A DNA stretch of 34,032 nt from Pseudomonadota bacterium (GTDB taxonomy: Bacteria; Pseudomonadota; Alphaproteobacteria; Rickettsiales; Midichloriaceae). The translations under genes were made by a program, and so were the position numbers. Positions within the stretch are counted from its first letter, which is position 1, and each line of letters begins with the position of its first letter. Shown here one piece after another: positions 23,445-33,152 of this stretch. Below the pieces are notes generated by a model. It did not search any database. It was not told the DNA's origin and worked only from the letters and a program-made list of their open reading frames with translations. The DNA is taken from positions 1 to 34,032 of the forward strand of contig JAFECK010000015.1 of the NCBI GenBank assembly GCA_018242185.1. Reading direction: 5' to 3'.

Positions 23445-24395
23445 ATGGAGAAAATCAGCGAGCGTGATTCGATAGTCATTTTAGGAGGCACAGGCTTCCT
23501 TGGTCAGCATTTGGTTCATCAATTAGCTCCTTTAGGTGCTAGGATTAGATTAGTTAGTAGGCATGGTGAGACTGAGAGCAATAAGCATTTACGGATATGT
23601 GGAGCAGTAGGGCAGATCGGGTTTGAACGCGTTGACATAACAAGACAAAGCTCGATTGAAAAGGTGTTATATGATGCTACGCATATAGTAAATTTGCTTG
23701 GCACTATGCATCCCACCCGCAAATACTCATTTGCTTTGATGCATACTGATGTACCCGACCTAGTTGCTCGCATTGCTGCGCATGACAAAGTCAAGAGGCT
23801 AGTTCACATATCGGCACTTGCGTGCGATAAAGCTAAAACCTCGCAATATGCTCTAACCAAACTACTTGGTGAAGACAGAGTAAAACATGAGTTTCTTGAT
23901 GCTACGATAATTAGACCAAGCGTGATGTTTGGCCATGAAGATAATTTTCTCAATATGTTTGCCAAAATGAGTAAGTATATGCCGTTCTTACCTTTGCTGG
24001 GAGGTGGCAATACTAAGATGCAACCGGTTTATGTTGAAGATGTGGCGAAAGCTATAGTGATGGCACTGACTATGGAGAAAGGACAGGTGTGTGGCAGGAC
24101 TTTTGAGGTAGTTGGCCCGCATGTTTATACTTTTGCAGATTTAATGCGTTATATCCTAAAAGTCACCGGTAGGCACAGGTTATTACTACCCATCCCATTT
24201 TGGTTGGCAAAAATGGAGGCTACTTTATTGGAAAAGCTACCCACCCCGCCACTAACAAGAGATCAGGTCGAGCTATTTAAGTATCACAACATCTTACCAC
24301 CTCATCACAAAAATGGATTAGAACTCCTTGGCATTACTCCAACTCCTATGGAACTAATTATGACCGATCACTTTAAACGCCAAGTATATTACTAA
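23445..24395 (+). CDS. NDUFA9-like complex I-associated NAD(P)-binding protein
   Basis: Atypical short-chain dehydrogenase/reductase related to the mitochondrial complex I 39-kDa subunit NDUFA9 and its alphaproteobacterial homologues. An N-terminal Rossmann loop GGTGFLGQHLV at 14-24 is followed by IVNLLGTMHPTRKYSF, the RLVHISAL strand, and YALTKLLGEDRVK, where the Tyr-x-x-x-Lys pair is retained. Further family features are ATIIRPSVMFGHEDNF and MQPVYVEDVAKAI. The length of 316 residues is normal. It diverges from sodB across a 147-base gap. It fits with nuoC, nuoF and the NDUFS4-like gene in respiration, though it lies far from them. Confidence 0.9.
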   Translation: MEKISERDSIVILGGTGFLGQHLVHQLAPLGARIRLVSRHGETESNKHLRICGAVGQIGFERVDITRQSSIEKVLYDATHIVNLLGTMHPTRKYSFALMHTDVPDLVARIAAHDKVKRLVHISALACDKAKTSQYALTKLLGEDRVKHEFLDATIIRPSVMFGHEDNFLNMFAKMSKYMPFLPLLGGGNTKMQPVYVEDVAKAIVMALTMEKGQVCGRTFEVVGPHVYTFADLMRYILKVTGRHRLLLPIPFWLAKMEATLLEKLPTPPLTRDQVELFKYHNILPPHHKNGLELLGITPTPMELIMTDHFKRQVYY

Positions 24396-24491
24396 CAGCT
24401 ATTGGCACTCTAACCCAGAGAAATACAAGATCAACAACTTTTAGGCAGCGTGTTTATATATCACGATAACTTTTGCCTCTTATCTACATAA

Positions 24492-24555
24492 ATTTACCAT
24501 TCTGCAAGGATATTATTGTTAATATCACAATATACAGTAATAAAAAATGGTAAAT
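24492..24555 (+). promoter_or_regulatory. Nested inverted repeats that enclose the start codon of the PI-PLC-like gene
   Basis: ATTTACCAT (24492-24500) is the exact reverse complement of ATGGTAAAT (24547-24555), whose first three bases are the start codon. Between them GATATTA (24509-24515) and TAATATC (24520-24526) form a 7-bp hairpin with loop TTGT. In mRNA the outer pairing would bury the start codon. Alternatively the inner palindrome is a repressor operator. Confidence 0.4.
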
Positions 24556-25806
24556 AGCATGAAAAAAGCATATCAACTTGATAATTGCAGTATTTTGCCT
24601 GTATTAGAGATGGCTATGCTTAGCGGCCAAGTACATAATCTGCTGGTTAAAAATGATAAAATCACTATAGGCGAACCAGGCATGGTTGCCAAGGTACAAG
24701 CCATATTTGGTCAGGGGCCAAATGGAAGCATGACTATCGCTAATTATCTTGCAAACAACCAAACAACATTGTTTGAAGAAGCTAGAACCTATGTAATGTG
24801 TAAGCAGAAAATCGCAGATCTTTCTAATTTGGTGATTAGGCTCTGCGAAGATGCTGGGCAAAAGCCTATAGACATCGCAGCCGCAGTCTTTTCTGATTGG
24901 ATGTTATACTTACCCGATTGCATCAAGCATAATAGTGTAAGTGATCTAGTCATGCCGGGGACGCATCACAGCTATTCTTATAATGTCAATTTAGCTGAAC
25001 CTATAGCACAACAAGGTAAAGAAGGGCTAGCAGTTTGGAGCCAAATACTACACTTTTTACCAGTAGGAGCGCTAGTAAATAGCTGGGAGTTATATCAGCA
25101 TGAAAGTATAACTACGCAATTGGAGCATGGTGCAAGACTTATAGACTTGCAGATAGCTTATAACCAGGATAATGGGCGGTTTTATACCGCTTATAATTTC
25201 AACGCTGGCTCCTTAGAAAATATTTTCCAACGTATTGCTGATTTCTTGAAAGCTCACCCAGGAGAGGTGATTTTTCTCAACCTCAATCCTGCCTGGGAAT
25301 TTAAGCAAATAACTAAAGCGCATTATGCAGAAGCTCTAGATTTGGTTAATACATACTTAAGCCCTTACCTTATAGGTGCTAATAATGGTATTAACTCCAG
25401 CCTGGCAGACTTGGTAGCTAGTAACCAGAGGCTGCTGCTGATTACTGAGAATATAGGCGATCTAATAAGTGAGCAAAATCAACAGGTGATCAATGCCATG
25501 CATTATAGTAGCACTAGCTTGCCTGCAAGCCAGGTCGAAGAAATTAGGGCCTTAGTGCGTGCTGATGAACCGCTGGCGAACGTGGATTTACTACATTTTA
25601 CAGCCGATTTAAATGCTGGCACGATCATCCTGCATCCAGATATAGAGGCAGCAAACCAGAAGTTCCACAGTAACTTAGATGGCTTACTAGAGGACTATGA
25701 CAACACCGCAAATATGCATCTAATGGGTATCACCATAGATCATGCCAACGTTAATGCTTTAGAGAAGATCATTAGCTACAACATTGACGATTGTTGCTGG
25801 GGATAG
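24547..25806 (+). CDS. PI-PLC X-domain-like protein with substituted active site
   Basis: Residues 1-115 are an unrecognised helical region. From about 116 the protein follows the phosphatidylinositol-specific phospholipase C X-domain pattern: LVMPGTHHSYSY, ITTQLEHGARLIDLQIAY, then FLKAHPGEVIFLNL and a later LLLITEN. By eye, the first catalytic His (H140) is kept, but the following Asp is His141, the position of the bacterial active-site Arg is Gln202, and the second His is replaced in AYNFNAG (216-221). So it may be a lipid-binding pseudoenzyme or have a changed mechanism. There is no signal peptide. 419 residues from ATG 24547; ATG 24559 is possible. No ribosome-binding site is evident. A secreted effector role is inference. 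Confidence 0.7.
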   Translation: MVNSMKKAYQLDNCSILPVLEMAMLSGQVHNLLVKNDKITIGEPGMVAKVQAIFGQGPNGSMTIANYLANNQTTLFEEARTYVMCKQKIADLSNLVIRLCEDAGQKPIDIAAAVFSDWMLYLPDCIKHNSVSDLVMPGTHHSYSYNVNLAEPIAQQGKEGLAVWSQILHFLPVGALVNSWELYQHESITTQLEHGARLIDLQIAYNQDNGRFYTAYNFNAGSLENIFQRIADFLKAHPGEVIFLNLNPAWEFKQITKAHYAEALDLVNTYLSPYLIGANNGINSSLADLVASNQRLLLITENIGDLISEQNQQVINAMHYSSTSLPASQVEEIRALVRADEPLANVDLLHFTADLNAGTIILHPDIEAANQKFHSNLDGLLEDYDNTANMHLMGITIDHANVNALEKIISYNIDDCCWG

Positions 25807-25809
25807 TGT

Positions 25810-26160
25810 CTATACCGCAAAGTCGAATTCTGTATGCGTATGATGACCAAATAACATATGTTCTACTGCAGCGCTTAGAACCTTGGTATAAGTAGCACTT
25901 CCTTCTAAATAACTAAGATCAGCTTGATATGCCCAAGCAAAATCATTTTTATATATATGATTGTGATCGTAGATTTCGACCGTATCATAATATCCATTCC
26001 TATCAATAAACTGGAATTGATTCAAATTGGTTTCTAGCAAAAATAAACCAGGATCAAAACCTTCTGCTTCATTGCCAACAGGGTTAAACTCCACAGGTTT
26101 ACGCTTACTAGCTTCCACGTGGATTATATCATGATCTTCCGCTGATATATCGGCTCTCAA
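25810..26160 (-). CDS. Hypothetical protein, start uncertain (116 aa from TTG)
   Basis: Not recognised. The open frame is rich in Asp, Glu, His and Tyr and ends in an LFGHHTHTEFDFAV tail. Beta-like segments such as NQFQFIDRNGYYDTVEIYDHNHIY may bind metal, but no family motif is visible. No ATG exists in frame: the frame stays open upstream to a stop at about 26209 with only TTG (26160) as a usual start. An ATG in another frame (MNIR then stop) precedes it, with AAGGAGTG further upstream. So the gene either uses TTG or has a 5' frameshift. It converges on the PI-PLC-like gene with only 3 bases between the stops. Confidence 0.4.
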   Translation of the reverse strand: MRADISAEDHDIIHVEASKRKPVEFNPVGNEAEGFDPGLFLLETNLNQFQFIDRNGYYDTVEIYDHNHIYKNDFAWAYQADLSYLEGSATYTKVLSAAVEHMLFGHHTHTEFDFAV

Positions 26161-26611
26161 TTTCTTTTTTACAAAATCTATGGATACGTGATAATTTGTG
26201 ATAAACCTACCTTATATTCATGTCATAACATTATGCTATATCTTAACACTCCTTTTATCAATAAAAAGTGAGAAGCATATCAGGGTCGCCTCATAAAAAA
26301 CGATTTGGCTGTTAGTAAGTATTTTAGCTAGTTTTTGCTGTCTATGGGATTTTAGGCATTAGGTTTTTTTTCACACTTACGCATGTTTTTAAGTATTAGA
26401 AGTACGTTTCCGCATCAACCCCAACCTTGGAATAATCAGCACGAATGTGGTGCTGAAAGCCGCAATACACCATATTTCTCAGGCATGAGAATATAGGATA
26501 TTACAAGCATCCCAAAGACGGATAGCCAGCTAGGCTTCAAGCAAGTACTAGCTACCCACCTTTGAGACCGCAAAATACGGCTCTGAGAGGCATATAGTAA
26601 GTTATGACCTA
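26161..26611. other. Non-coding gap between leuS and the 116-aa gene
   Basis: About 450 bases with no supported gene. On the minus strand a frame without stops or a plausible start runs from just inside the leuS end to a stop at 26436-26438. It reads like a membrane-protein fragment (WLSVFGMLVISYILMPEKYG) and might be a decayed gene remnant. Several short AT tracts lie at 26350-26400. No terminator with a clear T-run was found for leuS. Confidence 0.4.
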
Positions 26612-29119
26612 CTATACTATAAAACTAATAATCTTATCTTTGACAAAGATCACCTTCTTTATAGAGGCGCCACCTAAGTGCTTCTGCACCTGGGCTTCAT
26701 CGAGAGCTAGCTTATGCACCTGCTCTTGGGAAGTGCCTGGCTCCGTCTCGATTGTGCCACGCAGCTTACCGTTAATTTGCACGGCTATAATAACCTTGGA
26801 TAATACCAAATACTGAGGATCAGCGACTGGCCAATTAGCAAGAGCAATAGGCGCTGCTAGCCCCATCATCTGCCACATCTCTTCCGCTAAATGCGGGGTG
26901 AATGGTGCCAGTAGCTGCGCTACCAGAGGCATAGCATACCGCAAGTCTGTGCTTGAGGCTTGTGACAAGTGGTTAGTGAGCTCTCTGATGCGCGCAATTG
27001 CTTTGTTATAGTGATATTGGTCTATATCATGAGTAATAGCTTCAATAGTCCGATGTAGGATTTCTAGCGTTTCCCTATTCACCATAGACTCAAGTGGAAC
27101 TGTCGTTTTCGACACAGCTTGTGCCATAGCGTAAATTTTGCTCAAGTAGCGATGACAACCCTCAACACCACTCGCACTCCATTCCATATTACGTTCAGGC
27201 GGCGAATCTGATAGGGCGAATAACCGTACAGTATCAGCGCCGTATTTACGTATCATGTCATCAGGATTGATCGTATTTTTCTTGGACTTGCTCATCTTCT
27301 CAATGCGTCCGATTTTGACATGATGTCCACTAGCTAACTCATATGCCTTATCACCTTCTTTGCGTACTTCTTCAGGATATAGCCATTGGCCTTCCTTAGT
27401 GCGGTAGGTTTCGTGACAAATCATCCCTTGAGTTAGAAGGTTAGTAAAAGGTTCGGAAAGATCTAGATATCCGCATTCACGCAAAGCTTTGGTAAAAAAG
27501 CGAGCATATAACAAGTGCATAACCGCATGCTCTATTCCGCCTATATAGCGATCTACCGGCAGCCAATATTCTGCCTGCTTGCGGTCAATTGGAGTATTTA
27601 CATGTGGGGCGCAGAACCGTATGAAGTACCAAGAAGATTCAAAGAAGGTGTCGAAGGTGTCAGTATCGCGAACCGCCTTAGCACTGCACGAAGGGCACTT
27701 CACATGCTTCCATGTTGGATGATGCTCCAAAGGATTGCCGGGCTTATCGAAAGTTACATCCTCTGGCAATAATACCGGCAGCTGTTCCTTAGGCACAGAT
27801 ACTGGCCCGCAGGAAGCGCAATGAATTACTGGAATTGGGCAGCCCCAATAACGTTGGCGTGACACACCCCAATCATGCAGACGATACTGTTTTTGCCGCA
27901 AACCCACTCCAATATGCTCAAAATGGTCAATAATCTTCTCCTTAGCTTCCACTACCGACAGACCATCTAAAAAACCGGAGTTGATCATCGTGCCATCGCT
28001 TGTATACGGCTTCTCCCGCACATTACACTTGTAATCAGCATCACTAGGCTGCACTACTTGGGTGATATCTAGTCCATATTTAGTAGCAAACTCATGGTCC
28101 CGTTCGTCATGCCCAGGGCAGCCGAAAATAGCTCCTGAACCGTATTCCATTAACACGAAGTTGGCTACATATATAGGCAATTGCGTGCCGGTTATAGGAT
28201 GGATAGCAAAATGCCCTGTGAATGCTCCCTCTTTGTCTTTGCCCTCCAGCTGCGCCTCCGATGTAGCAGTGTGCCTATATCGCTCTAACATCGCATTTAG
28301 TTCCGGATTATCGCACTGAGCCACAAACGGGTGCTCCGGTGCAATAGCGATGAAGCTAACGCCAAAAATGGTTTCAGGATGAGTGGAATAGGTAATCAGC
28401 TTGTCTTGTGTTCCAGCAACCACAAACTCTACGTTTACACCATAAGAACGACCAATCCAGTTGCGTTGCATCGTTAACACGTTTTCTGGCCACCCTTTCA
28501 GGTTATCTAATTCTTCTAGCAATTCATCGGCAAAAGATGTGATCTTCAGGAACCACTGCAGCATTTTGCGCCGCTCAACTAAAGCGCCACTACGCCAACC
28601 TCGCCCGTTTTCAACTTGCTCATTAGCAAGCACAGTGCAGTCCACCGGATCCCAGTTCACCATGGATTCTTTTTGGTACGCAAGGCCAGAGTTTAAAAAA
28701 TCGATAAACATCTCTTGCTCATGTTTGTAATATTCAGGAGTGCAAGTGGCGATTTCTCTGCTCCAATCATAATCAAAGCCAAGAGGTAGCAACTGCTTAC
28801 GCATTGAGTCTATATTTGCGAAGGTCCAGGTTGATGGGTGGATCTTATTGGCTATAGCTGCATTTTCAGCTGGTAGGCCAAATGCATCCCACCCCATTGG
28901 ATGGAGCACGTTATACTGTTGAGCGCGCTTAAATCTAGATATCACATCTCCTAAGGCATAGTTGCGGACATGGCCCATATGTATATTGCCAGACGGGTAT
29001 GGAAACATCTCCAACACAAAGTATTTTGGCTTGCTAAGGTCCGTTTTGGTTAAAAAGCTCTGGTGTGTGCGCCAGTAGTTCTGCCATTTTTCTTCTACGC
29101 TATGTGGATTATATGTCAT
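26612..29119 (-). CDS. leuS: Leucyl-tRNA synthetase
   Basis: Class Ia synthetase that charges tRNA-Leu in the cytoplasm. The HIGH-type motif is [18 protein letters not shown] near residues 39-53. The editing (CP1) domain holds [15 protein letters not shown] and the D-containing [20 protein letters not shown]. The leucine-specific region and SSWYFIRFC follow, then [16 protein letters not shown]-terminal anticodon-binding region contains [14 protein letters not shown] and ends in the [15 protein letters not shown] domain. The length of 835 residues is normal. The ATG at 29119 is preceded by AGG. Single gene with its own promoter region at 29120-29313, divergent from the cytochrome gene. Confidence 0.98.
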   Translation of the reverse strand: MTYNPHSVEEKWQNYWRTHQSFLTKTDLSKPKYFVLEMFPYPSGNIHMGHVRNYALGDVISRFKRAQQYNVLHPMGWDAFGLPAENAAIANKIHPSTWTFANIDSMRKQLLPLGFDYDWSREIATCTPEYYKHEQEMFIDFLNSGLAYQKESMVNWDPVDCTVLANEQVENGRGWRSGALVERRKMLQWFLKITSFADELLEELDNLKGWPENVLTMQRNWIGRSYGVNVEFVVAGTQDKLITYSTHPETIFGVSFIAIAPEHPFVAQCDNPELNAMLERYRHTATSEAQLEGKDKEGAFTGHFAIHPITGTQLPIYVANFVLMEYGSGAIFGCPGHDERDHEFATKYGLDITQVVQPSDADYKCNVREKPYTSDGTMINSGFLDGLSVVEAKEKIIDHFEHIGVGLRQKQYRLHDWGVSRQRYWGCPIPVIHCASCGPVSVPKEQLPVLLPEDVTFDKPGNPLEHHPTWKHVKCPSCSAKAVRDTDTFDTFFESSWYFIRFCAPHVNTPIDRKQAEYWLPVDRYIGGIEHAVMHLLYARFFTKALRECGYLDLSEPFTNLLTQGMICHETYRTKEGQWLYPEEVRKEGDKAYELASGHHVKIGRIEKMSKSKKNTINPDDMIRKYGADTVRLFALSDSPPERNMEWSASGVEGCHRYLSKIYAMAQAVSKTTVPLESMVNRETLEILHRTIEAITHDIDQYHYNKAIARIRELTNHLSQASSTDLRYAMPLVAQLLAPFTPHLAEEMWQMMGLAAPIALANWPVADPQYLVLSKVIIAVQINGKLRGTIETEPGTSQEQVHKLALDEAQVQKHLGGASIKKVIFVKDKIISFIV

Positions 29120-29313
29120 AAGTATTACCTGGAAAATGAGATGCAGACAATATATACCAATACTTGAGTTGGCGCAACGAGATGTGTGTAAATTCAGTAT
29201 CTATTGAATTAATAAAGCTATAGTTGGCATCGACCTACAAACTAAGGCTTGAAGAGTGCTAGCTTTGCCTGTAAGATGAGGTAATAACCAGGTGTTGATT
29301 TGGGGTAATCAAA

Positions 29314-29874
29314 GTGGCGAGTAACGGAGATTTTGAATTTGATAAGATCATGCTGGCAATTGCTGCCGGATTTGTGTCAGTGATACTCAGCGCTAATATT
29401 GGCGATATGCTGTATAATCCCCGGCCTAACGCAGGTAAGCGGGGCTTCCAGATTGAGGTACAGGAGGTAAGTACGGAGGCGTCTGGTGCAGCGCCTGAAT
29501 TAGCTGCGGTGCTGGATATGCACACAATTATGGCGGCTGCTGATGCTGTTAAGGGGGCGATCGTTTTCAAAAAATGCGCTACCTGTCATGTCTCCGAGAA
29601 AGGTGCCCCTAATAAAGTTGGGCCGAACTTATGGGGCATATTAGGGGCTAAAACCGCGAGTAGAGATGGCTTTGCCTATTCTGCTGCTATGGCCGGCCGT
29701 GGTGCTGAGGGTAAAACCTGGGGGTATGAAGATTTATACCGCTACCTATATTCACCAAAGAAATACGTGCCAGGCACTAAAATGGCTTTTGCTGGCATCA
29801 AGGATGACAAAGAGCGGGCTGACGTCATTGCTTATTTGAGCAAAAACGCAGACACACAGGTTCCACTGCCTTAA
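29314..29874 (+). CDS. Membrane-anchored cytochrome c (CycM-like)
   Basis: Class I cytochrome c held in the inner membrane by an uncleaved N-terminal helix (residues about 11-28), with the haem domain in the periplasm. It probably carries electrons between the bc1 complex and the terminal oxidase, as CycM (c552) does in other alphaproteobacteria. Haem attachment CATCH is at 88-92, GPNLWGILG at 104-112, and the axial Met157 in PGTKMAFAG. The linker (35-75) is Ala/Glu-rich. The length of 186 residues is typical. GTG 29314 is used because GGGG lies about eight bases upstream and no ATG fits. Confidence 0.92.
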   Translation: MASNGDFEFDKIMLAIAAGFVSVILSANIGDMLYNPRPNAGKRGFQIEVQEVSTEASGAAPELAAVLDMHTIMAAADAVKGAIVFKKCATCHVSEKGAPNKVGPNLWGILGAKTASRDGFAYSAAMAGRGAEGKTWGYEDLYRYLYSPKKYVPGTKMAFAGIKDDKERADVIAYLSKNADTQVPLP

Positions 29875-29958
29875 GCTAGACTTTTTCTTCGCGGCAAATT
29901 CTGGGCATATTTTTGCATAGGAGGATGAAAGTAGGCCAGCTCCAACAATTGTGGTTAG

Positions 29959-30567
29959 CTAAAGACCAGTTGCTCCTACAATAGAAGCACGTAACTCTTC
30001 TAACCCTGTGCGATTCTCGCTGCTGGCTGCAATGATTTCTGGATGACACATAGGGAAACGCTGCAACTGCTTTTGCACTTCTTCTTGCAAGACAATAAGA
30101 TGGCTTTTGGCAACTTTATCGACCTTGGTGAAGATTATTTGCGTACTAACCGGGTACTGCGCCACGAGCTCCAACATTTGGATATCAGAAGGTTTTAAGC
30201 CATGGCGGCTATCAACCAAGATGTACAGACGACGCAAACTAGCCCTATTTTGTAGATAATTATTAATAAGACGCCGCCACCTAGCAATTTCAGATTTAGG
30301 CGCGGCTGCATAGCCATACCCAGGCATATCGACTATATAGAACTGCGTGTCTAACAAGAAAAAATTTAGCTGTCTGGTATGGCCAGGATGTCCAGAAGTA
30401 CGTGCTACCCGCCGACCAAGGATGGCGTTAATCAGACTAGATTTACCAACATTAGAGCGCCCTATAAACGCCACTTCAGGCAGGCCGGTAGCGGGTAGTT
30501 TATCAGGATCTACAACACCAAGTTGAAATTCACATGGCTTGCTAAAGATCTTATACTGAGTTTCCAT
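29959..30567 (-). CDS. ysxC: Ribosome biogenesis GTPase EngB/YsxC
   Basis: Cytoplasmic GTPase that assists large-subunit ribosome assembly. G1 is GRSNVGKSSLINAILG, G2 the TSGHPGHTRQLNFF region, G3 DMPGYGYA, G4 FTKVDK and G5 near AASSENRTGLEEL. The length of 202 residues is normal. The start codon lies one base after the xerC stop, and AGGAA of the xerC end provides the ribosome-binding site, so the two are coupled. It is the last gene of the gatA-xerC-ysxC run. Confidence 0.97.
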   Translation of the reverse strand: METQYKIFSKPCEFQLGVVDPDKLPATGLPEVAFIGRSNVGKSSLINAILGRRVARTSGHPGHTRQLNFFLLDTQFYIVDMPGYGYAAAPKSEIARWRRLINNYLQNRASLRRLYILVDSRHGLKPSDIQMLELVAQYPVSTQIIFTKVDKVAKSHLIVLQEEVQKQLQRFPMCHPEIIAASSENRTGLEELRASIVGATGL

Positions 30568-30568
30568 C

Positions 30569-31540
30569 TTATTCCTCGTTGCTTTCTGATTGGGCTACTT
30601 TAGACGCTTTTCCTCTAGGATGAAAGTGCCTGAAACTATTGATTAAACGCTCTGAGTTAACATTAGTATATATCTGGGTGGTGGTTAGTGACTGATGCCC
30701 TAGGAGCTCTTGAATCATGCGTAAATCGCCACCTGCGTTCAGTAAGTGTGTGGCAAAGCTGTGGCGGAAAGCATGCGGGGAGGTATGCGCCGGCAGCCCG
30801 GTTTTATTGCGAAGTGCTTTAAGGTTGGCGCGAAAAACTCCTGGATTTAGCGGCTTACCAGAGGAGCCACGGAACAGCTTGCCTTCAGCAACGTTAAACG
30901 GACAGTGTTCAACATAGCGGTGAAGAGCAGCAAGTACCTGAGGAAGTAGAGGCACCAACCTTTCCTTATTACCTTTACCTCGAACTAATAACGTAGGTTC
31001 CTTGTTCTGCTTAACTGGAATATCAGGCATCTCCAGCGCTAACGCTTCACTAATACGTAGGCCGGAGCCGTATAGCAGCAAGAGTATCGCTGCATCGCGA
31101 TAGCTAACCCAAGGTTTTTTATGGTTATCCGCCATAAAGTGAGTAGCCCCGATAGCGACAATTTCAGGGATGCTTTTGGGTAATTTGCGCCCAGATTTTG
31201 CGAGCTTTAGTTGGTACACCGCTTCATTCCATAGATTATGCCTGCTCTTGGTGTACTTAAAGAAACTGCGCAATACTGAAACAGCCCTGGCGTTTGAAGT
31301 GGCCTGCTTACCTTGACTCACTCGCGAAGCCAACCATGCTCTCAAGTCTCTAATAGTCAGCTTACCCAATAAAGAAGGGCTAACCAATTCTGCAGTGTGT
31401 TTTTGCGCAAACGCACAGAAATAGAACATATCGGTAAGATATGCCTCAACTGTATGCTCAGAATAATGTTTGCTATGCTGTAAGTGCACGGCCCACTCAG
31501 CAAATATTGCCCGCATTTCTGATGATAGTTGCACTTGCAT
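30569..31540 (-). CDS. xerC: Tyrosine recombinase XerC
   Basis: Site-specific recombinase that, with XerD, resolves chromosome dimers at dif. The N-terminal SAM-like core-binding domain (residues 8-100) is followed by the catalytic domain with all key residues: Arg162 (GSGLRISEAL), Lys189 (RGKGNKERL), His256 and Arg259 (HAFRHSFATHLL), His282 (LLGHQSL) and nucleophile Tyr291 (TTQIYTNV). The length of 323 residues is slightly above E. coli XerC. GGGGG lies five bases before the ATG at 31540. It lies between gatA and ysxC and has no nearby integrated element, so it is the housekeeping enzyme and not an integrase. Confidence 0.94.
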   Translation of the reverse strand: MQVQLSSEMRAIFAEWAVHLQHSKHYSEHTVEAYLTDMFYFCAFAQKHTAELVSPSLLGKLTIRDLRAWLASRVSQGKQATSNARAVSVLRSFFKYTKSRHNLWNEAVYQLKLAKSGRKLPKSIPEIVAIGATHFMADNHKKPWVSYRDAAILLLLYGSGLRISEALALEMPDIPVKQNKEPTLLVRGKGNKERLVPLLPQVLAALHRYVEHCPFNVAEGKLFRGSSGKPLNPGVFRANLKALRNKTGLPAHTSPHAFRHSFATHLLNAGGDLRMIQELLGHQSLTTTQIYTNVNSERLINSFRHFHPRGKASKVAQSESNEE

Positions 31541-31561
31541 GACGCCCCCTTTAAGTAGCTA

Positions 31562-33025
31562 TTAGATTGGCGACTTGTACGCAAGTGCCTCTTCTAATTG
31601 TTTTGCCACAGTAAATACCGTGCTTTCATCAAAAGGTTTTCCAAGAACCTGTAGACCCAATGGCAAGCCATCAGCCGCTAACATAGCTGGGATAGAAATG
31701 CCTGGCAATCCTGCAATGCTAGCTGGCACGGTAAAAACATCATTCAGGTACATGGCCACAGGATCATCCATCTTTTCACCAATAGCAAACGCAGTGGTTG
31801 GCGTGGTCGGGGTAAGGATAGCGTCAACCTTAGCATAAGCTTTTGAAAAATCCTCTCTGATTAAACGTTGAATTTTCTTAGCTTTCAAGTAATAATCGTC
31901 GTGGTATCCGGCAGAGAGTACATAAGTGCCAATCATAATTCGTCGTTTCACCTCAGCACCAAACCCTTGCGCCCTAGTTTTGCGGTATAGCTCAGATAAG
32001 TCATCGATTGCCTCTGTGGTGCGAAACCCGTAACGTATGCCATCATAGCGCATTAAGTTAGACGAAGCTTCAGCAGGGGCAATAACGTAGTAGGCAGGCA
32101 ACGCATATTTGGTGTGTGGTAGGCTAATATCAACGATAGTAGCGCCCATGTCTTGCAGCAGCCTAGCAGCACGTTGCCACAGCGCCGTAAGTTCAGAATT
32201 CATGCCGTCCACTATATATTCTTTTGGTATTCCTATACGCAAGCCCTTCACGCTTTTATGCAGGGCATCTTGCCAATTTGGTATGGGGGCGCTTGCGGAA
32301 GTGGAATCGTAAGAGTCATATCCGCAAATGGCGGAAAGTAGTAGAGCGCTATCTTCAACTGTGCGCGTGAATACACCGGCTTGGTCTAATGAGCTAGCAA
32401 AAGCCACCATCCCATAGCGCGAACAACGCCCATAAGTCGGCTTTATTCCCACGATGCCACAGAAAGCTGCTGGTTGCCTGATAGAGCCGCCAGTATCACT
32501 ACCTAAAGAACCCATGGCCATATAGCCTGCTACAGCTGCAGCAGAACCCCCAGATGAGCCACCAGGGACTAGGTCTTTGTTTGCTTTTCCACGTAATGGG
32601 TTAATGACATTGCCATAGTAGCTAGTGGTGTTGGATGAGCCCATAGCAAATTCGTCCATATTGGTCTTGCCTACCATTATAGCGCCGTTTTCAAATAATT
32701 TGCTCGTGACAGTTGATTCATATGGGGGTATGAAGCCATCTAAAATCGCAGATCCAGCAGTAGTGCGGACTTTTTTGGTGCAAAATAAATCTTTTACCGC
32801 TGTTGGTATACCTTCAAGCGGACGCGCCTCTCCATCTTTTAGCCGGTGATCAGCTATTTTTGCCTGTTGCAGTGCTTGATCTGTGGTCATAGTGATGAAA
32901 GCATTAAGATCTTTATTATCATTAATACTTTTTATATGAGCCTGCATTAGCTCAGTAGCAGATATTTCTTTTTTAGTGAGTTTTTGCTTTGCTTTAGCTA
33001 TTGTTAATTTGGTCAGGTCTGTCAT
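31562..33025 (-). CDS. gatA: Aspartyl/glutamyl-tRNA amidotransferase subunit A
   Basis: Amidase subunit of GatCAB, which supplies ammonia from glutamine to convert Glu-tRNA-Gln (and Asp-tRNA-Asn) to the amidated form. The catalytic triad is visible: Lys78 ([10 protein letters not shown]), cis-Ser157 ([10 protein letters not shown]) and nucleophile Ser181 ([13 protein letters not shown]). The length of 487 residues is normal. The start [16 protein letters not shown] at ATG 33025 matches the family; an upstream GTG (33082) would add 19 unlikely residues. gatB and gatC are not adjacent. It leads the run toward xerC, 21 bases away. Confidence 0.96.
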   Translation of the reverse strand: MTDLTKLTIAKAKQKLTKKEISATELMQAHIKSINDNKDLNAFITMTTDQALQQAKIADHRLKDGEARPLEGIPTAVKDLFCTKKVRTTAGSAILDGFIPPYESTVTSKLFENGAIMVGKTNMDEFAMGSSNTTSYYGNVINPLRGKANKDLVPGGSSGGSAAAVAGYMAMGSLGSDTGGSIRQPAAFCGIVGIKPTYGRCSRYGMVAFASSLDQAGVFTRTVEDSALLLSAICGYDSYDSTSASAPIPNWQDALHKSVKGLRIGIPKEYIVDGMNSELTALWQRAARLLQDMGATIVDISLPHTKYALPAYYVIAPAEASSNLMRYDGIRYGFRTTEAIDDLSELYRKTRAQGFGAEVKRRIMIGTYVLSAGYHDDYYLKAKKIQRLIREDFSKAYAKVDAILTPTTPTTAFAIGEKMDDPVAMYLNDVFTVPASIAGLPGISIPAMLAADGLPLGLQVLGKPFDESTVFTVAKQLEEALAYKSPI

Positions 33026-33152
33026 AAAAATACTGGCATTCAATGTTCTAGGCACTAGGTGGTACCGAGATGATAGCACCACGTGTGCTTATTATCAAGT
33101 GGCTAGCGTTTATTTAGTACACCCAGGACCCTGAACTCTTTACGAATACTAC

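Noticed and set aside
30569-31540. Tyrosine recombinase as an integrase of a mobile island
   Set aside because: Housekeeping neighbours, normal XerC length and tight coupling to ysxC; no attachment repeats or tRNA nearby.
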